Assembly (NCBI GenBank): GCA_016210295.1
Contig: JACQUM010000032.1
Coordinates: 1-8,368, forward strand
DNA length: 8,368 bases
Source: Chloroflexota bacterium
GTDB taxonomy: Bacteria; Chloroflexota; Dehalococcoidia; UBA6926; JACQUM01
Reading direction: 5' to 3'
Shown piece after piece: positions 1 to 5,306 of this stretch. A program made the position numbers and the translations under genes. Each line of letters starts with the position of its first letter. The stretch's first letter is position 1. The notes beneath the pieces were generated by a model. That model did not search any database. It was given only the letters and a program-made list of their open reading frames with translations, and was not told where the DNA came from.

Positions 1-62
1 CGCTCACCCTGAGCCTGTCGAAGGGTGAGCCGCTCATGGTTCGACAAGCTCACCACGAGCGG
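1..62. repeat. Paired REP-like stem-loops in inverted orientation
   Basis: Two stem-loops sit side by side. The first pairs 2-10 with 22-30 (9 bp) around an 11-base loop. The second pairs 30-40 with 52-62 (10 of 11 positions) around another 11-base loop. The reverse complement of the second loop matches the first at 10 of 11 bases, so the units are inverted copies of one element whose stems differ but stay paired. This is typical of REP/BIME-type extragenic palindromes. It lies 149 bases past the ilvE stop and could act as a 3' transcript boundary, but there is no T-run for an intrinsic terminator. The element may continue left of the window. Confidence 0.75.
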
Positions 63-210
63 CTGGTCATGACGCCCTTTTCCGCAAGCAGGTACTAGGC
101 TAAGTAGAAGCGTTGGGCCATGCGCAGAAGGATGGTCGAGGCCGGTCTCCCGAGGCGCTCCAAAAGGTGATGGAGGCGGCGGCCGCCGGCAAGGAGCCCT
201 GTGCTGTCCG

Positions 211-1146
211 CTAGGGTCGCCTGGCGACCTTCCGGTAGGTGGGAGTCAGCCAGTGGCTATACCGCTTGTCCACGCCCTTGACCATTTCGAAATAGAGCTT
301 CATGAGCTTGGCCGTCACGGGACCGATCTTTCCGTCCCCGATGCGGCGCCCGTCCACATCAAGCACGGGTGTCACGTGGGCGGCCGTGCCGGTCAGGAAC
401 AGCTCCTCGGTGACGAAAAGCTCGCTCCGGCTCACCCTGCGCTCCACGGTCTTGATGCCCAGCTCCTTCTCGGCCAACTCCATGACGGTGGCGCGGGTGA
501 TCCCTTCCAGGATGTTCTCGGTGGTCGCGGGGGTCACGAGTTGGCCGCGCTCCACGAGGAAGACGTTCTCCCCGCTCCCCTCGGAGATAAACCCATCGCG
601 GTTGAGCATGATCGCCTCGTCGTAGCCGCGCCAGACCGCCTCGCTCTTGGCGAGGCTCCCGTTCACGTAGAGGCCGCAGATCTTGGCGCTCGGAGGCATC
701 ATCGTGTCGTCGATGCGGGTCCAACTGGAGATGCAACAGCGAATGCCCTCGTCGGAGGCGAGGTAGTTTCCGAAGGGGACGACGTAGATGAGGAAATCGT
801 CCTTCAGGTCATGGACGCGCAGGCCCACTACCTCGCTGGCCTTGTAGGCCAGGGGACGCACGTAGATGTCCTGCTGGTAGCCGCATTTCTCTACCAGCTC
901 CACGGTCATGCGCGTCATCTCCGCCGCCGAGTAGGGGATGGTGATGTTGAGCATGCGGCAGCTCCGCAGGAGGCGCTCGTAGTGCTCCTCGACACGGAAG
1001 AGGTACATCTGCCCCTCCGCCTCGTTCCAGTTGCCGCGGATCCCTTCAAAGACGCCTGTCCCGTAGTTGAAGGCGTGGGTGACGACGCTGATCTTCGCTT
1101 CCTCTAACGGGACGGTCTTGCCTTGAAAGAAGGCGTAGGCGGGCAT
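211..1146 (-). CDS. ilvE: Branched-chain amino acid aminotransferase (fold type IV PLP enzyme)
   Basis: This gene encodes a 311-residue cytosolic enzyme, a normal length for bacterial IlvE. The family transfers the amino group between glutamate and the 2-oxo acids of leucine, isoleucine and valine, the last step of their synthesis. Visible signatures are the N-terminal FNYGTGVFEGIR stretch (about 26-37), the LFRVEEHYERL segment (49-59), the likely PLP-binding Lys155 in PSAKICG, the ISEGSGEN motif (187-194) with Glu189 spaced 34 residues from the lysine as in E. coli IlvE, and LTGTAAHVTPV (251-261), which holds the phosphate-binding turn. An AGGAG sits nine bases before the ATG (complement of 1156-1160). 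The gene is divergent from the competence cluster and appears to be single. D-amino acid transaminase and aminodeoxychorismate lyase share the fold, but the FEGIR and GTAAHVTPV segments favour a branched-chain enzyme. Confidence 0.93.
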   Translation of the reverse strand: MPAYAFFQGKTVPLEEAKISVVTHAFNYGTGVFEGIRGNWNEAEGQMYLFRVEEHYERLLRSCRMLNITIPYSAAEMTRMTVELVEKCGYQQDIYVRPLAYKASEVVGLRVHDLKDDFLIYVVPFGNYLASDEGIRCCISSWTRIDDTMMPPSAKICGLYVNGSLAKSEAVWRGYDEAIMLNRDGFISEGSGENVFLVERGQLVTPATTENILEGITRATVMELAEKELGIKTVERRVSRSELFVTEELFLTGTAAHVTPVLDVDGRRIGDGKIGPVTAKLMKLYFEMVKGVDKRYSHWLTPTYRKVARRP

Positions 1147-1176
1147 GGCTCCACTCTCCTGCGAGACTTGTCCATC

Positions 1177-1204
1177 ATTATAGCAGCCCCCTGAACGTCT
1201 ACAA
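1177..1204 (-). promoter_or_regulatory. Putative sigma-70-type promoter of ilvE
   Basis: Read on the minus strand, a perfect TATAAT occupies 1182-1177. A weak -35-like TTGTAG (three of six matches) lies 16 bases upstream at 1204-1199. The predicted start near 1170 leaves a leader of roughly 25 bases containing the AGGAG ribosome site. The consensus -10 box stands out in this GC-rich sequence, while the -35 is poor. Confidence 0.55.
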
Positions 1205-1416
1205 GTTGAGGCCTGAGTTAGTCCCTAAACATGAGGTAAGGACCTATTTCAACCACCGACAAGACGGAGGCACTAGTCCAGACCTTCCGCTGCTGGCTAT
1301 GCAGGTGACCCTCATCCCCCTGCCCCTTCTCCCTGGTAGGGAAAAGGGGGGAGAGGGGACCGAGGGGGTGAGAGCATAGCCTTCTGTTCGCCCATGTCCC
1401 GAACCAGCGCGGGCCC
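1205..1416. other. Intergenic stretch between divergent ilvE and comEA
   Basis: The full gap between the two genes is 307 bases (1147-1453). Outside the promoter-like sites at its two ends, the only structure I recognise is the palindromic repeat at 1311-1372. I see no convincing small gene, RNA gene or terminator with a T-run in the remainder. Confidence 0.5.
1311..1372. repeat. Imperfect extragenic palindrome (C-rich arm, G-rich arm)
   Basis: The element opens with CTCATCCCCCTGCCCC and closes with GAGGGGACCGAGGGGGTGAG. The closing half is an imperfect reverse complement of the opening half, around a centre near 1335-1340 (CTGGTAGG). Asymmetric C-rich/G-rich palindromes of this kind are common dispersed intergenic repeats in GC-rich environmental bacteria, notably Chloroflexota as I recall. 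It lies between two divergent promoters, where neither gene would need a terminator, which favours a dispersed repeat over a transcription signal. Confidence 0.6.
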
Positions 1417-1445
1417 TTGCTACGCCTGTCTGGCCCGCCTATTCT
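1417..1445 (+). promoter_or_regulatory. Possible comEA promoter, close to the start codon
   Basis: TTGCTA (1417-1422, four of six matches) is followed after exactly 17 bases by TATTCT (1440-1445, four of six). Transcription would start near 1452, almost at the ATG at 1454, giving a leaderless or nearly leaderless message. This fits the lack of a good Shine-Dalgarno site: only GAAGAG at 1446-1451, two bases from the ATG. Confidence 0.35.
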
Positions 1446-1453
1446 GAAGAGCC

Positions 1454-2008
1454 ATGAACGCCTCCCGCCTGAGAACCGTTGTGGCTGGCGTCTTGCTCCT
1501 GGGAGCCGTGGGGGCCCTCGTCGTCCTGGCCTGGCGCGATGCCTCGGGTGGCCGAGAGCCCTTGGAAGTCGTCTCCCCAACCCCCGCGTCGCCTTCCGGC
1601 TCTGTTGTCGTCCACGTCGTGGGGGAGGTGGTTGCCCCGGGGGTGTATACCCTTTCGACGGGGTCACACCTGTTCGAGGCCGTGGCGATGGCGGGGGGGC
1701 CGACGGAGGGAGCCGATACCCAGGCCGTGAACCTCGCGGCCGTCCTGGTGCATGGGCGGCAGTACCGGGTGCCCCCCAAGGGAGAGGGGCCTGTCGGGAG
1801 CCCGCAACCCGATGGCCTCGTCGATATCAACACGGCCACGCTGGAAGAGCTGGACGGCCTCTACGGCATCGGCCCCAAGCTGGCGCGGGACATCATCGCC
1901 TATCGGGAAGAGAACGGCCCGTTCCAGCGGGCGGAGGACCTTTTGCTGGTTCCCGGCATCGGCCCCAAGACTCTGGCGGGGTTTCGGGACCGGGTGACGG
2001 TCCGGTAG
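1454..2008 (+). CDS. comEA: ComEA-type membrane-anchored DNA receptor for competence
   Basis: The 184-residue protein has one N-terminal membrane segment (about 9-27), a short Pro/Ser-rich linker (35-49), a SLBB-type domain (about 50-107, with VVGEVVAPGVYTL) and a helix-hairpin-helix domain (about 123-183). The hairpins are GIGPKLA (138-144) and PGIGPKT (167-173), preceded by the typical DINTATLEEL. The membrane anchor plus SLBB plus HhH order is that of Gram-positive-type ComEA, which binds incoming double-stranded DNA outside the membrane and hands it to ComEC. The ATG is the first start after an in-frame TGA at 1445-1447. The stop is three bases before the comEC start, so the two are probably co-transcribed and translationally coupled. 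A soluble ComEA-like or polysaccharide-export protein is less likely given the full domain order. Confidence 0.93.
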   Translation: MNASRLRTVVAGVLLLGAVGALVVLAWRDASGGREPLEVVSPTPASPSGSVVVHVVGEVVAPGVYTLSTGSHLFEAVAMAGGPTEGADTQAVNLAAVLVHGRQYRVPPKGEGPVGSPQPDGLVDINTATLEELDGLYGIGPKLARDIIAYREENGPFQRAEDLLLVPGIGPKTLAGFRDRVTVR

Positions 2009-2011
2009 GAC

Positions 2012-4423
2012 ATGCGTCAGTTCGCCGCAGCGGGTGGGTTGATTTTCGGCCTGGCCCTGGCCCAGTGGAGCGACTACCCTCTGGTTGGCCTGACCCTCGT
2101 CGCCGGCTCCGGTCTTGTCGCTCTGTTCCTGCGCCCTGGGGGACCTCTTTTGCTCGCCTCTCTCTTTCTCCTAGGCTTCACTTTCGGGGCCGCCCGAGTC
2201 CAGATCGGCGAGGCGCTGGCCCCGGCCGATACTCTCTCTCTCCTCGTGGGGCAGACGGTGGAGGTCACGGGGATCGTCGCCGAGGACCCCTTCTTGAAGG
2301 GAACTCGGCTTCGTGTTCGCCTGGACATCGAATCCGTGGCTGTGGAAGGCGAGACCCGCCCTGCCCACGGAGGACTCATCGCCTGGCTCCGCCAGCCTGT
2401 GGCTCTGGGGCAGGGGGTGGTGGAGGTCGGCTACGGGGACCGGCTGCGGCTGGCGGGGAGGTTGGAGGCGCCGCCAGTCTACCCCGACTTCGACTACCGC
2501 GGCTACCTGGCGCAGCGAGGAGTCCGGGCTGCGATCTTCCAGCCGGAGGTGGTGGGGCTCGATCGGAGTGTTGGGGCGGCTCCGCTTCGGTGGGTCTACG
2601 AGCTGCGGGACGGGCTCGACGCCTCGCTTCAGCGAGCCCTGGCTGAACCTCAGGCGGGCCTAGCGCGCGCCCTTCTCCTGGGCCGACGGGACGGCCTCTC
2701 GCCGGAGGTGAACGATGTTTTCGCCCGCGCAGGCATCGCGCATGTCCTCGCCATCTCAGGCTTGCAGGTCGGCGTCCTCCTGGGGATCGTGCTGGCGGCC
2801 AGCACGGCGCTTCTTGGCCGCCAGCACGGGGTGCATCTTCTGGTCGCCCTCCTCTTCCTCTGGCTCTATGCGCTGCTGGCGGGACTCAGCCCCTCGGTGC
2901 AGAGAGCTGCGGTGATGGGCGGCGCCTATCTCCTCGCTCTGGCCAGCGGCCGGCAGGCGAGTGGCGGCCTTATTCTTCTCCTCGCCGGAGCCTTTCTAGC
3001 GAGTGTCACTCCGTCGATCCTGGGAGAGGCCTCCTTCCAGCTCAGTTTTCTGGCCATGGCTGGTCTCGTCTATCTGGCGCCTCTCATGGCTAGCTACTTC
3101 GAGAAAAAAGCAGGTCCGGCAGGGCAAACTGCTCTCGGTCGCTCACTCATCCAGGGGAGCGCCGCGACCCTGGCCGCGACCGTTTTTGCGCTTCCTGTCG
3201 TGGCCTACCATTTTGGTGCGGTGTCTCTTGTCGGGCTCCCGGCTACCTTGCTTGTTCTTCCCGCCCTTCCAGTTCTTCTGGTCGTTGGTGGCCTCTCCGC
3301 ACTGGCGGGCCTTGCGGCGCCGGGCCTGGGACAGGCGCTGGGATGGGTCTCCTGGCTTTCCCTCTCGTACTTTTTGGCCGTCGCCCAGGGCTTCGCCGCT
3401 CTCCCATTTGCCTCCTTCGCTTTTACTCAGATCGGCGCTTTCCATCTCCTGATCTACTATGGAATCCTGGCGTTCCTCCTCTGGTGGCGCGTGCTTGGAA
3501 GGCCGGCGGGGCTTCTCGGCCCGGTCGTCACGCCTGCGAGCGGGGGGGTGGGATACGCGGGCTCTGCTGCGCTGATCGCCATCGCGGTGCTGGGAATGCT
3601 GGGGGTCTTCCTCTGGTGGAGCGCCCTTCAGCCGCCTGGGCCGTACCTCCAGGTGAGCATCTTGGACGTAGGGCAGGGGGATGCCATCCTCGTGCAGGCT
3701 CCCTCGGGCCGCCGGCTCTTGCTGGACGGAGGCCCCGACCCCGCAGTCCTTGACGCTCGACTGGGGGCGGAGCTCCCCTGGTGGGCGAGACGAATCGATC
3801 TGCTGCTCCTCTCTCACCCCCAGGTCGATCACCTCGCGGGCCTCCTTACCGTCCTGGAGAGGCGCCCCATCGGCCTCGTCGTGGAGACCGGGCTGGAAGG
3901 CGAGTCGGCGGCGTACCTTCGGTGGAGGGAGCTGATGGAGGAGCACGGCGTGGGGCGGGCGGTGGGGAGGGCAGGGTCTCGCGTAGACCTCGGGGGAGGC
4001 GCGTTTCTGGAGGTCATCTATCCCGAGGGGCCGCTGCTCGCGGCGACGGGCGCAGACCTCAACAACAACTCCCTGGTGGTCCGGCTCACCTATGGCGACG
4101 TCTCCTTCTTGTTCCCCGGAGACATCGAAGGGGATGCGGAGCGGGACATGGTGGCCCGCGGCCTCTTCCTGGGGGCGACGGTGCTGAAAGTCCCGCATCA
4201 CGGAAGCGCCACCTCCTCTACAAGCGCCTTCCTCCAGGCCGTCTCCCCGCGGGCGGCCATCGTCTCCGCCGGCGGCGGGAACCGGTTCGGTCACCCGACC
4301 GACGAGGTGATCGGTCGCCTGGAGAGTGCCGTCGGGGCCTCGCGCCTCTACCGGACCGACCGCGACGGAACGGTCCGTTTCCAGACCGATGGTCGCCGTT
4401 TTTGGGTGGAGACGGAGCGCTGA
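2012..4423 (+). CDS. comEC: ComEC/Rec2 DNA-uptake channel with C-terminal MBL-fold domain
   Basis: The 803-residue length is typical of full ComEC. It imports single-stranded DNA across the cytoplasmic membrane. Domains in order: N-terminal membrane segments (about 5-60); a soluble DUF4131-like region with the VYPDFDYRGYLAQRG stretch (156-170); the multi-pass Competence domain (about 215-490) with AGIAHVLAISGLQVG (240-254) and GLSPSVQRA (291-299); a further membrane segment (about 515-537); and a metallo-beta-lactamase-like domain (about 546-803). The last carries LDVGQGDA (551-558), LLDGGP (570-575), SHPQVDH (601-607), NNNSLV (684-689), FPGDIEGD (701-708) and VPHHGS (727-732), so the putative nuclease domain is retained. 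Two positions are odd. Gln252 stands where the family usually has His (SGLHV), and Gln604 sits at the middle position of the HxHxDH-like motif, which is often Asp or His in this family. Translation probably couples to comEA. Confidence 0.93.
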   Translation: MRQFAAAGGLIFGLALAQWSDYPLVGLTLVAGSGLVALFLRPGGPLLLASLFLLGFTFGAARVQIGEALAPADTLSLLVGQTVEVTGIVAEDPFLKGTRLRVRLDIESVAVEGETRPAHGGLIAWLRQPVALGQGVVEVGYGDRLRLAGRLEAPPVYPDFDYRGYLAQRGVRAAIFQPEVVGLDRSVGAAPLRWVYELRDGLDASLQRALAEPQAGLARALLLGRRDGLSPEVNDVFARAGIAHVLAISGLQVGVLLGIVLAASTALLGRQHGVHLLVALLFLWLYALLAGLSPSVQRAAVMGGAYLLALASGRQASGGLILLLAGAFLASVTPSILGEASFQLSFLAMAGLVYLAPLMASYFEKKAGPAGQTALGRSLIQGSAATLAATVFALPVVAYHFGAVSLVGLPATLLVLPALPVLLVVGGLSALAGLAAPGLGQALGWVSWLSLSYFLAVAQGFAALPFASFAFTQIGAFHLLIYYGILAFLLWWRVLGRPAGLLGPVVTPASGGVGYAGSAALIAIAVLGMLGVFLWWSALQPPGPYLQVSILDVGQGDAILVQAPSGRRLLLDGGPDPAVLDARLGAELPWWARRIDLLLLSHPQVDHLAGLLTVLERRPIGLVVETGLEGESAAYLRWRELMEEHGVGRAVGRAGSRVDLGGGAFLEVIYPEGPLLAATGADLNNNSLVVRLTYGDVSFLFPGDIEGDAERDMVARGLFLGATVLKVPHHGSATSSTSAFLQAVSPRAAIVSAGGGNRFGHPTDEVIGRLESAVGASRLYRTDRDGTVRFQTDGRRFWVETER

Positions 4424-4430
4424 GCGTGGC

Positions 4431-4436
4431 TATACT
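4431..4436 (+). promoter_or_regulatory. Possible -10 box between comEC and rph
   Basis: TATACT matches the -10 consensus at five of six bases and lies 27 bases before the rph start. I see no acceptable -35 at the usual spacing, so rph may instead be read through from comEC. It could support a secondary internal promoter. Confidence 0.2.
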
Positions 4437-4450
4437 TGGATGTATTCCTC

Positions 4451-4457
4451 AAAGGAG
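4451..4457 (+). promoter_or_regulatory. Shine-Dalgarno site that sets the rph start
   Basis: AAAGGAG is a strong ribosome site. It is six bases from the GTG at 4464 but directly abuts the in-frame ATG at 4458, which is too close to be used. This selects GTG as the start codon. Confidence 0.75.
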
Positions 4458-4463
4458 ATGCTT

Positions 4464-5195
4464 GTGCCTCGCGTAGACGGCCGTCAACCTTCGGAGCTCC
4501 GCTCCGTGCGGATCGTCTCCGGTTTTCAGGCTTACGCCGAAGGCTCCGTCCTTATCGAGACGGGCCAGACCAGGGTGGTCTGCGCGGTGAGCGTGGAGGA
4601 GCGACTTCCGGCCTGGCTCCGCGGGGAGGGGAGGGGATGGGTCACGGCGGAGTACGCTATGTTGCCTCGCTCCACCCTCACCCGCACTCCCAGGGAGCGG
4701 AACGCCGGGCCGGAGGCGGGGCGCAGCCAGGAGATCCAGCGCCTCATCGGGCGCTCCCTCCGCGCCGTCGCCGATCTGTCGCTCTTCGGCGAGCGCACCT
4801 TCACCGTGGACTGCGACGTCCTCCAGGCGGATGGGGGCACGCGCACCGCCTCGATCACCGGTGCCTACGTGGCCCTCTATCAGGCGCTGGACCGGCTGTG
4901 GCGCCAGGGCGCCTTTCCTCGGCTTCCTCTTACGGCGGCCGTGGCCGCTGTGAGCGTGGGCATCGTCCGGGGACAGCCTCTCCTCGACCTCTGCTACGAG
5001 GAGGACGTGGAGGCCGACTCCGATTTCACCGTGGTGATGACCAGCCGGGGGGAGCTGGTGGAGGTGCAGGGGACGGCGGAGCGCCATCCCTTCACACGCA
5101 AGGAGATAGACGGCCTGCTTGACCTTGCGCAAACGGGGCTTCGGCAGCTCTTCCGGGCCCAGGAGGATGCCATCGCGGCTTGGCGTGGCGTCTGA
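4464..5195 (+). CDS. rph: Ribonuclease PH, GTG start
   Basis: This is a 243-residue phosphorolytic 3'-to-5' exoribonuclease that trims tRNA precursors and works as a hexamer in the cytosol. The protein begins MPRVDGRQPSELRSVRI, matching the family's usual N-terminus. Key segments are AEYAMLPRSTLTR (62-74, the tRNA-contacting loop), EIQRLIGRSLR (90-100), LQADGGTRTASITGA (120-134, phosphate site with Arg127) and YEEDVEADSDF (178-188), whose Asp181 and Asp187 have the spacing of the catalytic pair. VVMTSRGELVEVQGTAE (190-206) completes the family pattern. The frame is open back to 4326 and beyond inside comEC, but the strong ribosome site and the family N-terminus fix the start at GTG 4464, 40 bases after the comEC stop. 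The common neighbour rdgB (XTP diphosphatase) is not next to it; mfd follows. Confidence 0.93.
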   Translation: MPRVDGRQPSELRSVRIVSGFQAYAEGSVLIETGQTRVVCAVSVEERLPAWLRGEGRGWVTAEYAMLPRSTLTRTPRERNAGPEAGRSQEIQRLIGRSLRAVADLSLFGERTFTVDCDVLQADGGTRTASITGAYVALYQALDRLWRQGAFPRLPLTAAVAAVSVGIVRGQPLLDLCYEEDVEADSDFTVVMTSRGELVEVQGTAERHPFTRKEIDGLLDLAQTGLRQLFRAQEDAIAAWRGV

Positions 5196-5205
5196 CCACC
5201 GCGCT

Positions 5206-5233
5206 TTGCTTCGCTTTTCAGCGGCCTTACAAT
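5206..5233 (+). promoter_or_regulatory. Putative mfd promoter
   Basis: TTGCTT (5206-5211, three of six matches) is followed after 16 bases by TACAAT (5228-5233, five of six). Transcription would start near 5240, at or inside the first helix of the structured leader. The T/A-rich patch contrasts with the surrounding GC-rich sequence. Confidence 0.35.
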
Positions 5234-5234
5234 A

Positions 5235-5284
5235 GGCTAAAGGGCGCGCTGCTCGGCGGCGAGCCCCTTTAGCCGTTCAGCGCG
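5235..5284 (+). promoter_or_regulatory. Structured element in the rph-mfd gap, potential pseudoknot
   Basis: Three perfect helices can be drawn. Helix A pairs GGCTAAAGGG (5235-5244) with 5265-5274 (10 bp). Helix B, inside A, pairs GCTCG (5251-5255) with CGAGC (5260-5264) around a GCGG loop. Helix C pairs CGCGCTG (5245-5251) with CAGCGCG (5278-5284, 7 bp). C crosses A, so A and C form either a pseudoknot or alternative states; B and C share one base. The element ends nine bases before the mfd ribosome site GGAGG (5293-5297). There is no T-run after any helix, so it is not a standard intrinsic terminator. It could be an rph 3' end or processing structure, a leader controlling mfd, or a double-stranded protein site. 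Confidence 0.55.
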
Positions 5285-5306
5285 AGGTGTTTGGAGGCGA
5301 GAGAGC

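Noticed and set aside
95..210. Minus-strand open stretch ending at 95-97 with a protein-like tail (RMAQRFYLA)
   Set aside because: It has no start codon of its own outside the overlap with ilvE, no ribosome site and no recognisable family. The region otherwise shows only a 12-base palindrome at 177-188.
1417..2646. A 409-codon plus-strand frame across comEA and the start of comEC
   Set aside because: It is out of frame with two well-recognised proteins and yields a Gly/Arg/Pro-rich translation without motifs.
3143..4294. A 383-codon minus-strand frame opposite comEC
   Set aside because: It covers the conserved ComEC membrane and MBL domains on the other strand, and its low-complexity charged translation matches nothing known to me.
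4326..4463. Upstream extension of rph into the comEC 3' end
   Set aside because: The added residues do not resemble RNase PH. The AAAGGAG at 4451-4457 and the family N-terminus place the start at GTG 4464.
5199..5224. Intrinsic terminator after rph
   Set aside because: CCGC (5199-5202) and GCGG (5221-5224) could pair, but the stem is only four bases with a long loop, and the T-run lies inside the loop, not after the stem.
5235..5284. HDV-like ribozyme in the mfd leader
   Set aside because: The nested topology is similar, but the first helix is 10 bp instead of about 7. No P4 hairpin fits in the three bases before the last strand, and no catalytic cytosine region is visible.
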